A stretch of DNA of 7,212 bases from an uncultured Eubacteriales bacterium (GTDB lineage Bacteria > Bacillota > Clostridia > Christensenellales > Christensenellaceae). A model generated the notes under the pieces. It did not search any database, had not been told where the DNA came from, and saw only the letters and a program-made list of their open reading frames with translations. Position 1 is the stretch's first letter; each line of letters opens with the position of its first letter. The translations under genes and the position numbers were made by a program. Location: assembly GCA_905193725.1 (NCBI GenBank), contig CAJJPW010000107.1, forward strand, positions 1 to 7,212. The letters run 5' to 3'. Below are positions 1 through 5,129 of the stretch, piece by piece.

Positions 1-576
1 CCCCTGCCGCTGAATGGGGTAGGGGATGATAGAAGAGCCGATCTTCTGGATGGCCTTTAAATACTCTAACGCCAAGATGTTGTTGGGGGAGACGAGAAGT
101 GGCTCGATCTGCTCCACAGGAAGTTCAAACATGCTGGAAAGCGCTGCTCCTCTGGCTTTGGGAAAACTAAATCCATTGTCCAAATAGTACTTGAGAAAGC
201 GAGAAAAATCCTTGGGCTCATCCAATAAAAAAGAGGCAAATCGAGTGAGCAGTGGCAGATCTGGGTTTTCACAGCCAAAGGATAGATGGGTGCAACCTGC
301 GCTGTGGAGCAGAGAGACCGCCCCTTGAGCAAAGCCCTCGGCGCTCTGCACGGCGCTGATAAAGGGCAGTTCTATCACCAGGTCAATGCCGCATTGGAGG
401 GCGGCGCGGGTGCGGACCCATTTGTCAAACAGCGCCACATCTCCTCGCTGTGTGAAGTTGCCGCTCATCACGGCGACGATGTAATCGGGAGCCAGCTGTT
501 CCCGGATTTTTTGTATGTGTAACTGGTGTCCCAAATGAAAAGGGTTATACTCACAGACAATACCACATATTTTCAT
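1..576 (-). CDS. tmcAL: tRNA(Met) cytidine acetate ligase TmcAL (YlbM family), N-terminal part, cut by window edge
   Basis: TmcAL uses acetate and ATP, through an acetyl-adenylate, to make N4-acetylcytidine at the wobble position of elongator tRNA(Met) in the cytoplasm. The reading frame starts at an ATG (complement of 574-576) and stays open for 192 residues to the window edge; family members are about 400 residues, so roughly half is present. It begins MKICGIVCEYNPFHLGHQLH and carries the nucleotidyltransferase HxGH motif as HLGH at residues 14-17. The block MSGNFTQRGD (37-46) followed by ADP-type binding-fold residues up to IELP (68-71), and the block SPNNILALEYLKAI (163-176), are typical of the family. 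An AAGGAG ribosome binding site (complement of 585-590) lies 8 bases before the ATG. The gene is divergent from pta, whose pathway produces acetate, the substrate of this enzyme. Function is inferred from family resemblance; the C-terminal RNA-binding half cannot be seen. Confidence 0.93.
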   Translation of the reverse strand, partial: MKICGIVCEYNPFHLGHQLHIQKIREQLAPDYIVAVMSGNFTQRGDVALFDKWVRTRAALQCGIDLVIELPFISAVQSAEGFAQGAVSLLHSAGCTHLSFGCENPDLPLLTRFASFLLDEPKDFSRFLKYYLDNGFSFPKARGAALSSMFELPVEQIEPLLVSPNNILALEYLKAIQKIGSSIIPYPIQRQG

Positions 577-616
577 AACAAGGGCTCCTTTTTTCAGTAT
601 TTTTGTGGAAAAGCCT

Positions 617-644
617 TTGCATTTCAGCAAATATCCGCTATAAT
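617..644 (+). promoter_or_regulatory. Candidate sigma-A promoter for the pta leader
   Basis: TTGCAT (617-622) and a perfect TATAAT (639-644) are separated by 16 bases on the plus strand. Transcription would start around 651, which puts the whole structured region 785-1067 into the pta transcript and gives pta a leader of roughly 470 bases. It overlaps the minus-strand candidate promoter for tmcAL. I saw no better plus-strand promoter closer to pta; a TACAAT at 1089-1094 has no matching -35 element. Confidence 0.5.
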
Positions 645-679
645 AATAATGTCAATAGCAGAGGACTGATTATTTTGAT

Positions 680-707
680 ATTATAACAAATTTTCTAAAT
701 ATTACAA
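680..707 (-). promoter_or_regulatory. Candidate sigma-A promoter for tmcAL
   Basis: On the minus strand, TTGTAA (complement of 702-707) and a perfect TATAAT (complement of 680-685) are 16 bases apart. Transcription would start near 673, giving a leader of about 97 bases before tmcAL. A second minus-strand candidate lies closer to the gene: a perfect TTGACA (complement of 650-655) 16 bases from a weak TATTTG (complement of 628-633). Either or both may be used; the sequence alone does not decide. Confidence 0.5.
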
Positions 708-715
708 ATAGAAGC

Positions 716-744
716 TGCAACAATTGCCTGTAGGCAATGTTGCA
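716..744 (+). terminator. Hairpin in the pta leader, possible weak terminator or attenuator
   Basis: An inverted repeat forms a 12-base-pair stem with one bulged A: TGCAAC (716-721) and ATTGCC (723-728) pair with GGCAAT (733-738) and GTTGCA (739-744) around a TGTA loop. It is followed by only four T (745-748) and then CGCGTTT, so it is a poor intrinsic terminator by rule. No gene ends here on the plus strand, so it would act on the pta leader transcript if it acts at all. It might also be the 5' hairpin of the structured leader. Confidence 0.4.
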
Positions 745-784
745 TTTTCGCGTTTAGGGGTTTGTTCAAAAATGATCAAGGGCC

Positions 785-1067
785 GGCGATAAGGCGGGCA
801 TCTGGCAAGCGGAGTGCACAGTCTGAGACGGTGCTGTCAGCAGCGAAAGTAAGTGAGACCTGCACGAATGGCTGTAAAAGGATATGGGGCAGCTGTGGTG
901 ATGGTTTGCTAGGGACGTAAGAGCGGGGCGTAACTGCGCTGCCGTGAGGACGTTGGAAAAGAGCCATACAGCAGGCGGTGGCAGTCTATAGAGGGGCTGT
1001 TTGCTGAAGAGAAAATGAGCGGGAGTGTCAGCTGTGTGACCACGAGAGATAGGCTGAGAAAATCGCA
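785..1067 (+). ncRNA. Candidate structured RNA domain in the pta leader, class unknown
   Basis: This segment fills most of the 542-base gap between tmcAL and pta. In 781-1080 I count 112 G, 53 C, 80 A and 55 T, so 64% purine with twice as much G as C, unlike the AT-rich spacers elsewhere in the window and like a structured RNA read from the plus strand. No plus-strand reading frame of useful length exists. By hand it folds into a closed multibranch structure. Ends: GCGAT 786-790 with ATCGC 1062-1066, and ATCT 800-803 with AGAT 1047-1050. Hairpins: 814-824 with 856-865, enclosing 832-845; 868-874 with 890-896; 915-953, containing a 7-pair stem with a TAACTG loop; 969-1006; and 1025-1043. I see no RNase P, tmRNA, SRP or T-box signature. 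A stretch at 842-876 resembles 23S rRNA. No T-run follows, so it probably continues into pta as a leader. The fold is not backed by covariation, and a known large RNA class I cannot recall is possible. Confidence 0.5.
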
Positions 1068-1103
1068 AGATGATTTCACAAATAAATTTACAATATGTTA
1101 CCG

Positions 1104-1110
1104 AAAGGGG
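1104..1110 (+). promoter_or_regulatory. Ribosome binding site that sets the pta start
   Basis: AAAGGGG lies 8 bases before the ATG at 1119. An upstream in-frame ATG at 1095 has only AT-rich sequence before it and would place this site inside the coding region, so 1119 is chosen. Confidence 0.75.
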
Positions 1111-1118
1111 AAACCACA

Positions 1119-2117
1119 ATGGCTTTGATGGACAAGATTAAAAACAAAGCGAAGGCAGATAAAAAATCAATTGTGCTGCCAGAGGGAACAGAAGAGCGCA
1201 CTGTGCAGGCTGCTGCTATTATCGTGCGGGAGGGCGTTGCAAACCCAACGCTGCTAGGCGATATTGATGAGATCAAAAAAGTGGCAGATAAATTCCAGGT
1301 AGATCTCACAGGCGTTACGCTGATCGACCCACAAAAGGCAGATAACTTTGACGAGTATGTGGAGACTTTCTATGAGATGAGAAAGGCCAAAGGCATGACC
1401 ATGGAAAAGGCTGCGGAGACGATGAAAAACACACTGTACTACGGTGTGATGATGATCAAAAAAGGCGCAGCAGATGGTATGGTGGCAGGCGCCATCAACA
1501 CCACAGGCAACACCTTGCGCCCTGCTCTGCAAATCCTCAAGACAGCTCCTGGGATCCCCATCGTATCCAGCTGCTTTATCATGGAAGTACCCAACAAAAA
1601 CTATGGAGATAATGGGGTGCTCATCTTCGCTGACTGTGCAGTGAACATCGATCCTTCTGATAAAGACTTAGCGGCCATTGCAGTGGCGTCTGCTGAGACG
1701 GCAAAATCCCTTGCAGGCATGGAGCCTAAGGTGGCAATGCTCTCCTTCTCCACCAAGGGAAGCGCAAAACACGAGCTGGTAGACAAAGTAACCAGCGCCA
1801 CAGCTATTTTGAAGGAAATGGCACCAGACCTCTGTGTAGATGGAGAACTCCAAGCAGATGCAGCGCTGGTAGCTAGCGTTGGCAAGCTCAAGAGCCCGGG
1901 AAGCACTGTGGCTGGCGAGGCCAATGTGCTGATCTTCCCGGATATCCAAGCGGGCAACATCGGCTACAAATTAGTACAGAGACTGGCTGGCGCAGAGGCA
2001 ATTGGGCCTATCTGTCAAGGACTTGCCGCTCCTGTAAACGACCTCTCCAGAGGTTGCAGCGTGGAAGACATTGTTTCTGTAACTGCGATGACGGCAGTAC
2101 AGGCTCAAAATAGATAA
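1119..2117 (+). CDS. pta: Phosphate acetyltransferase (phosphotransacetylase)
   Basis: Pta converts acetyl-CoA and phosphate to acetyl phosphate and CoA in the cytoplasm, the first step of acetate formation. The product is 332 residues, the usual size of the short single-domain Firmicutes/Methanosarcina type without the N-terminal regulatory domains of enterobacterial Pta. It starts MALMDKIKNKAKADKKSIVL, as in other clostridial Pta. Family blocks seen: VAGAINTTGNTLRPALQ (122-138), MLSFSTKGSAKHE (207-219), DGELQADAAL (241-250), NVLIFPDIQAGNIGYKL (269-285) and GPICQGLAAPVNDLSRG (296-312). In the last block S310 and R311, with D317 shortly after, correspond to the known active-site Ser-Arg-Asp of the Methanosarcina enzyme. 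The next gene, ackA, starts 19 bases after the stop and completes the pathway, so both are probably on one mRNA. The long leader upstream suggests possible control at the RNA level. An in-frame ATG at 1095 would add 8 residues but is a poorer start. Confidence 0.97.
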   Translation: MALMDKIKNKAKADKKSIVLPEGTEERTVQAAAIIVREGVANPTLLGDIDEIKKVADKFQVDLTGVTLIDPQKADNFDEYVETFYEMRKAKGMTMEKAAETMKNTLYYGVMMIKKGAADGMVAGAINTTGNTLRPALQILKTAPGIPIVSSCFIMEVPNKNYGDNGVLIFADCAVNIDPSDKDLAAIAVASAETAKSLAGMEPKVAMLSFSTKGSAKHELVDKVTSATAILKEMAPDLCVDGELQADAALVASVGKLKSPGSTVAGEANVLIFPDIQAGNIGYKLVQRLAGAEAIGPICQGLAAPVNDLSRGCSVEDIVSVTAMTAVQAQNR

Positions 2118-2136
2118 TGTTGGAGGAAAAATAGTC

Positions 2137-3333
2137 ATGATTAACGTACTGGTGATAAATGCAGGAAGTTCTTCTTTGAAATACCAGATGATCGACATGG
2201 AAAATGAAACGCTCATCGCCAAAGGACTGGTGGAGAGAATCGGTTTGGAGGGTTCTGTCCTCAAACACAAACCAGTGGGCAAGGACAACGTGGAAGTGAA
2301 AAAGCCTATGAACAACCACACCGATGCCATCAAAGAAGTCATTGCTGCACTCACAGATCCCGTATGCGGTGTGGTAAAAGACATGAGCGAAATCGCTGCA
2401 GTGGGACACAGAGTGGTACACGGTGGCGAGAAATTCAGTGGCAGCGTGGTGATTGACGACCAGGTGATCGAGGCCATCAAGGAAAACATCGAGCTAGCGC
2501 CACTGCACAACCCGGCGAATATTATGGGCATTGACGCCTGCCGGCAGATCATGCCGTTGGTGCCAATGGTGGCAGTATTTGATACGGCGTTCCATCAGAC
2601 CATGCCCAAACACGCTTATTTATATGGTGTGCCCTACAAGGCATATGAACAGTATAAGATTCGCCGCTATGGCTTCCACGGCACTTCTCACAAATACGTG
2701 GCAAATCGGGTGAGCCAGATCATGGGAAAACCCATTGAATCCTTGAAGATCATCACCTGTCATCTGGGCAACGGCTCCAGCGTGGCAGCAGTAGATGGAG
2801 GAAAATGCATCGACACCACTATGGGCTTCACTCCCTTAGAGGGTTTGGTAATGGGCACTCGCTCCGGCGACATCGACGCAGCAATCGTGCCGTATCTCAT
2901 GAACAAAATGGATATGACGGCAGACGACGCCATCAACTACTTAAACAAAGAATCCGGCATGTACGGCCTTTCTGAGGTCTCCAGCGACTTTAGAGACCTT
3001 TGGGAAGCAGCGCATAACGGCAACGAGAAGGCAAAGACAGCCCTTCACGTGTTCTGCTATCGCCTAAAGAAATTTATCGGCGCTTATGCGGCGGCCATGG
3101 GCGGTGTAGACGTGATCGCATTTGCCGGAGGCGTTGGAGAAAACGACTGGGATGTGCGGGCACTGAGCCTGGAAGGTTTGGAGTTCTTAGGAGTTAAGAT
3201 CGACATGGAAGAAAACCTCTTTAAGGGAGAAGAGCGCATTATCTCCACCAAGGATTCCAAGGTCACCGTCATGGTCGTTCCCACAAATGAAGAGCTGATG
3301 ATCGCAAGAGAGACGTATGAGCTGACAAAATAG
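2137..3333 (+). CDS. ackA: Acetate kinase
   Basis: AckA moves the phosphate of acetyl phosphate to ADP, giving acetate and ATP, the energy-yielding end of the Pta-AckA pathway in fermenting cells; it can also run in reverse to activate acetate. The product is 398 residues, the normal family length. It belongs to the ASKHA kinase fold, with the N-terminal VLVINAGSSSLK (4-15), VGHRVVHGG (89-97), APLHNP (121-126), VFDTAFH (147-153), RRYGFHGTSH (176-185), CHLGNGSS (208-215), MGTRSGDID (239-247) and FAGGVGEND (329-337). Known catalytic or binding residues appear as N8, R92, H124, D149, H181, R242 and E385. A GGAGG (2122-2126) ends 10 bases before the ATG. Its 19-base spacing from pta indicates co-transcription. 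No terminator is visible after the stop; a new promoter begins 30 bases later. Confidence 0.98.
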   Translation: MINVLVINAGSSSLKYQMIDMENETLIAKGLVERIGLEGSVLKHKPVGKDNVEVKKPMNNHTDAIKEVIAALTDPVCGVVKDMSEIAAVGHRVVHGGEKFSGSVVIDDQVIEAIKENIELAPLHNPANIMGIDACRQIMPLVPMVAVFDTAFHQTMPKHAYLYGVPYKAYEQYKIRRYGFHGTSHKYVANRVSQIMGKPIESLKIITCHLGNGSSVAAVDGGKCIDTTMGFTPLEGLVMGTRSGDIDAAIVPYLMNKMDMTADDAINYLNKESGMYGLSEVSSDFRDLWEAAHNGNEKAKTALHVFCYRLKKFIGAYAAAMGGVDVIAFAGGVGENDWDVRALSLEGLEFLGVKIDMEENLFKGEERIISTKDSKVTVMVVPTNEELMIARETYELTK

Positions 3334-3363
3334 CGCTTGTAGGTCAAAATTCTGGGAAAGATA

Positions 3364-3392
3364 TTGACAATTACTCTTTTTCAAAATATAAT
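3364..3392 (+). promoter_or_regulatory. Perfect consensus sigma-A promoter for yceD-rpmF
   Basis: TTGACA (3364-3369) and TATAAT (3387-3392) are both perfect matches, with the ideal 17-base spacer, in an AT-rich 92-base gap after ackA. Transcription should start near 3399, giving a leader of about 27 bases. Such a strong promoter fits the high demand for ribosomal protein. Read-through from pta-ackA is also possible because no terminator separates them. Confidence 0.85.
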
Positions 3393-3425
3393 CTTGTTGA
3401 ATTGTTTTTTTAGGATGGAGTCATT

Positions 3426-3953
3426 ATGTTGCTGGATATTTCAAAGGCAAAAAAAGATCCGGGCAGTATCTGCCATGTGGATACGGTACAAGTAATAGAA
3501 GATATTTTGTTTTTGAAAAACAGCTACCACTTTACCCAGCCTGTAAAACTCTCGGCAGATTATGTGTACACCGATGGGCAGTTATCAATGGAGGGCTTTT
3601 TTGAAACCTCTATCGAGGTGGAGTGTTCTCGCTGCTTGCAGCTGTTTGAATATCCTTTGCACATCGACTTTCAAGAGGTGTTTTTTCAGGAAGAAAATGC
3701 GGACTTTGACGATGAAGTGTACACATTTGAAGAGGATAAACTGAGCTTAGATCGAATGATCATCGACAACATCTTGCTGAGTCTCCCCGCCAAGTTCTTG
3801 TGCAGGGAAGATTGCAAGGGCATTTGCCCAGGTTGTGGTGTAAACCTCAACAAGGAGGCGTGCAGGTGTGACCATTCTCAGGATGAAGCAGATGTATCTG
3901 ACAGTCCCTTTGCTCAATTACAAGGTTTGTTTGAAAAAGACGAGGAGGTGTAG
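3426..3953 (+). CDS. YceD/DUF177 family protein, linked to large-subunit rRNA and bL32
   Basis: The 175-residue product belongs to the DUF177/YceD family, whose gene sits before rpmF in most bacteria. Members are linked to accumulation or processing of 23S rRNA, chiefly from work on the plant homologue; the exact biochemical role is not settled. The sequence shows a CSRC pair (67-70), an acidic middle (88-104), and a cysteine-rich C-terminal part with C126, C130, C134, C137, C146 and C148 around the family block CREDCKGICPGCGVNLN (126-142). This spacing suggests zinc binding, which is inference. The ATG has a GGAG (3417-3420) 5 bases upstream, within AGGATGGAG. rpmF follows after only 4 bases, so the two are surely co-transcribed and probably translationally linked. 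Length is ordinary for Firmicutes members. I give no symbol because the Firmicutes gene has no firm name of its own. Confidence 0.92.
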   Translation: MLLDISKAKKDPGSICHVDTVQVIEDILFLKNSYHFTQPVKLSADYVYTDGQLSMEGFFETSIEVECSRCLQLFEYPLHIDFQEVFFQEENADFDDEVYTFEEDKLSLDRMIIDNILLSLPAKFLCREDCKGICPGCGVNLNKEACRCDHSQDEADVSDSPFAQLQGLFEKDEEV

Positions 3954-3957
3954 ATAA

Positions 3958-4140
3958 ATGGCAGTACCCAAGAGACGGACGTCTAAAGCAAAAAGAGACA
4001 AGAGAAGAGCAAATTGGAAGCTCTCTATGCCTGGCCTTTCAGAATGTCCACAATGTCATGAGCTGAAATTAGCTCATAGAATGTGCAAAAAATGCGGATA
4101 TTATAACGGCAGACAAGTGGAACAAGTTGAGGCAAAATAA
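3958..4140 (+). CDS. rpmF: Large ribosomal subunit protein bL32, zinc-ribbon form
   Basis: bL32 is a small structural protein of the 50S subunit. The 60-residue product starts [20 protein letters not shown], the canonical basic N-terminus that contacts 23S rRNA. It has the zinc-ribbon cysteines C30, C33, C43 and C46 (CPQC and CKKC), so this is the zinc-binding form and not the cysteine-free form some bacteria use under zinc shortage. The length is normal. AGGAGG (3943-3948), inside the end of yceD, ends 9 bases before the ATG. A strong terminator starts 8 bases after the stop codon and closes the yceD-rpmF unit. Confidence 0.98.
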   Translation: MAVPKRRTSKAKRDKRRANWKLSMPGLSECPQCHELKLAHRMCKKCGYYNGRQVEQVEAK

Positions 4141-4147
4141 ACGGATG

Positions 4148-4181
4148 AAAAAGGCTCTTATGGGATATAAGGGCCTTTTTT
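4148..4181 (+). terminator. Rho-independent terminator after rpmF
   Basis: AAGGCTCTTAT (4151-4161) pairs with ATAAGGGCCTT (4167-4177) around a GGGAT loop, an 11-pair stem with one G-T wobble, extended by three A-T pairs and ending in a T-run (4176-4181). The A-run on the left arm means it could also work on the minus strand. It separates rpmF from the BI-1 gene. Confidence 0.92.
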
Positions 4182-4244
4182 AAAAACAGAGACTTAAAAA
4201 AACTGACAGAGAATTTTTCTGGATGAAAGGGAATCATAGATAAA

Positions 4245-4251
4245 GAGGTGA
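4245..4251 (+). promoter_or_regulatory. Ribosome binding site that sets the BI-1 gene start
   Basis: GAGGTGA lies 5 bases before the ATG at 4257. The in-frame GTG at 4248 is part of this site itself and has no binding site of its own at a workable distance, so 4257 is preferred. Confidence 0.7.
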
Positions 4252-4256
4252 CGAAT

Positions 4257-4943
4257 ATGGATGCAGATTATAGCGTAAGTTATACGCAGAACTTGAGTAA
4301 GTACTTAGTGAAGACCTATGGCTGGATGTTTATTGGGCTGGTTATTACTTTTTTCACTAGCGTGGCACTTATTTACAGCGGTTTGGTGCTGAGCCTGCTT
4401 AGAAACTACTACACCGTGTGGATTTTGCTCATTGCAGAAGTACTGGTGGTGGCAGTGCTCACGGTGCGCCTGCACAAGATGTCCATTGGAGCGGCCTTTT
4501 TTACCTTTTTCCTATATGCCTTTATCAATGGCATTACCTTATCGCCCATTTTATTTATGTATGGGGCACAGACCAGCATCATCGTGTTCGCCGTCGCGGC
4601 GGTTTTCTTTGGGCTGATGGCATTATACGGCATGGTCACCAAGCAGGACTTGAGCAGCTTTGGGAGGATTTTGGTGTTTGGACTCATTGGGCTCTTGCTC
4701 ATGACATTAGTTTCCATCTTTCTCCGCTTAGAGCAGCTGGACATGATCATCTGCTATATTGGGCTTGCGATCTTCCTGGGTCTCACAGCTTATGACACCT
4801 GGCGCATTAAAAAGAGCTTTGAGGTGGTACAGCAGGATAAGGCCATTCTGACAAAGGCCTCTATTTTCGGCGCATTGCAGCTATATCTAGACTTTATCAA
4901 CATTTTCCTCTATCTATTGCGCATTCTAGGCAAAAGAAATTAA
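4257..4943 (+). CDS. BI-1 (Bax inhibitor-1/TMBIM) family membrane protein
   Basis: The 228-residue product is very hydrophobic with about seven membrane segments (near residues 24-46, 52-70, 77-100, 105-126, 137-156, 162-179 and 203-224) and a basic C-terminus (LLRILGKRN), the layout of the BI-1/UPF0005 family. The C-terminal block LQLYLDFINIFLYLLRILG (207-225) and the GLTAYDTWRIKK block (175-186) are family signatures. D180 and D212 are candidates for the paired aspartates that form a pH-sensitive calcium gate in Bacillus subtilis YetJ; their equivalence is inferred without an alignment. Members are proposed calcium leak channels or membrane stress proteins, but the role in clostridia is unknown. 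The gene is framed by two terminators, so it is a single-gene unit within an otherwise conserved ribosome/lipid gene string. I found no convincing promoter in 4182-4244; the best guess is a weak -10 near 4235-4242. Confidence 0.9.
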   Translation: MDADYSVSYTQNLSKYLVKTYGWMFIGLVITFFTSVALIYSGLVLSLLRNYYTVWILLIAEVLVVAVLTVRLHKMSIGAAFFTFFLYAFINGITLSPILFMYGAQTSIIVFAVAAVFFGLMALYGMVTKQDLSSFGRILVFGLIGLLLMTLVSIFLRLEQLDMIICYIGLAIFLGLTAYDTWRIKKSFEVVQQDKAILTKASIFGALQLYLDFINIFLYLLRILGKRN

Positions 4944-4957
4944 ATGAGAATACGGTT

Positions 4958-4983
4958 AAAAAGGCGGCAAAAGCCGCTTTTTT
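4958..4983 (+). terminator. Rho-independent terminator after the BI-1 gene
   Basis: GCGGC (4964-4968) pairs with GCCGC (4973-4977) around an AAAA loop, extended by a G-T pair and five A-T pairs, ending in six T (4978-4983). It lies 14 bases after the stop codon. The A-run on the left arm makes it possibly active in both directions. Confidence 0.92.
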
Positions 4984-5004
4984 ATTGGAACCAGTAGATT
5001 TATA

Positions 5005-5033
5005 TTGAAAAAAACAGGTGAATTTACTATACT
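5005..5033 (+). promoter_or_regulatory. Candidate sigma-A promoter for plsX-acpP-rnc-glyA, with an inverted repeat over the -10
   Basis: TTGAAA (5005-5010) and TATACT (5028-5033) are 17 bases apart, with transcription expected near 5040 and a leader of about 90 bases. An inverted repeat, TACTA (5025-5029) and TAGTA (5037-5041) with a 7-base spacer, overlaps the -10 and start point and could bind a repressor. The arms point the opposite way to the FapR box as I remember it, so I do not call a FapR site. Another -10-like TACAAT at 5071-5076 has no well-placed -35. Confidence 0.65.
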
Positions 5034-5117
5034 TATTAGTAGGTTTGCGAATCATTCATTTAGATAACGATACAATTTACTAAGGGAAAACGAGGCAATT
5101 GAAACTTTCATTTATTT

Positions 5118-5124
5118 GAGGTGA
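5118..5124 (+). promoter_or_regulatory. Ribosome binding site that sets a TTG start for plsX
   Basis: GAGGTGA lies 5 bases before the TTG at 5130, the same sequence and spacing as for the BI-1 gene. The in-frame GTG at 5121 is inside this site, so it cannot be the start the site serves. Confidence 0.75.
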
Positions 5125-5129
5125 TACGA

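Noticed and set aside
66..332. 88-residue minus-strand open frame
   Set aside because: Same strand as tmcAL but a different frame; the tmcAL frame continues unbroken through it to the window edge.
286..522. 78-residue plus-strand open frame
   Set aside because: It lies on the opposite strand of tmcAL, whose reading frame has clear family motifs along this whole stretch; no ribosome binding site or family resemblance.
785..1067. RNase P RNA, tmRNA, SRP RNA or T-box leader
   Set aside because: None of the signatures I know is present: no GAGGAAAGTCC-like RNase P core, no tRNA-like 3' end of tmRNA, no SRP GGAAG-tetraloop domain, and no T-box AGGGTGG element followed by a terminator.
1095..1118. 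Upstream in-frame ATG as pta start
   Set aside because: The AAAGGGG ribosome binding site at 1104-1110 would fall inside the coding region, and the family N-terminus begins at the 1119 ATG.
766..1119. 117-residue minus-strand open frame (TTG start) and a shorter one at 776-967 in the pta leader
   Set aside because: Composition is S/P/L/H-rich as expected from the antisense of a G-rich RNA, there is no ribosome binding site, and no protein family is recognisable.
1971..2552. 193-residue minus-strand open frame across pta and ackA
   Set aside because: It is antisense to two strongly conserved genes, has no recognisable domain, and similar shadow frames occur opposite other genes here.
4409..4795. 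Open frames on both strands inside the BI-1 gene (113, 125 and 61 residues)
   Set aside because: They are alternate-frame shadows of a membrane protein gene with clear family signatures.
5025..5041. FapR operator at the plsX promoter
   Set aside because: The repeat arms read TACTA then TAGTA, the reverse order of the FapR box as I remember it, and no fapR gene is adjacent.
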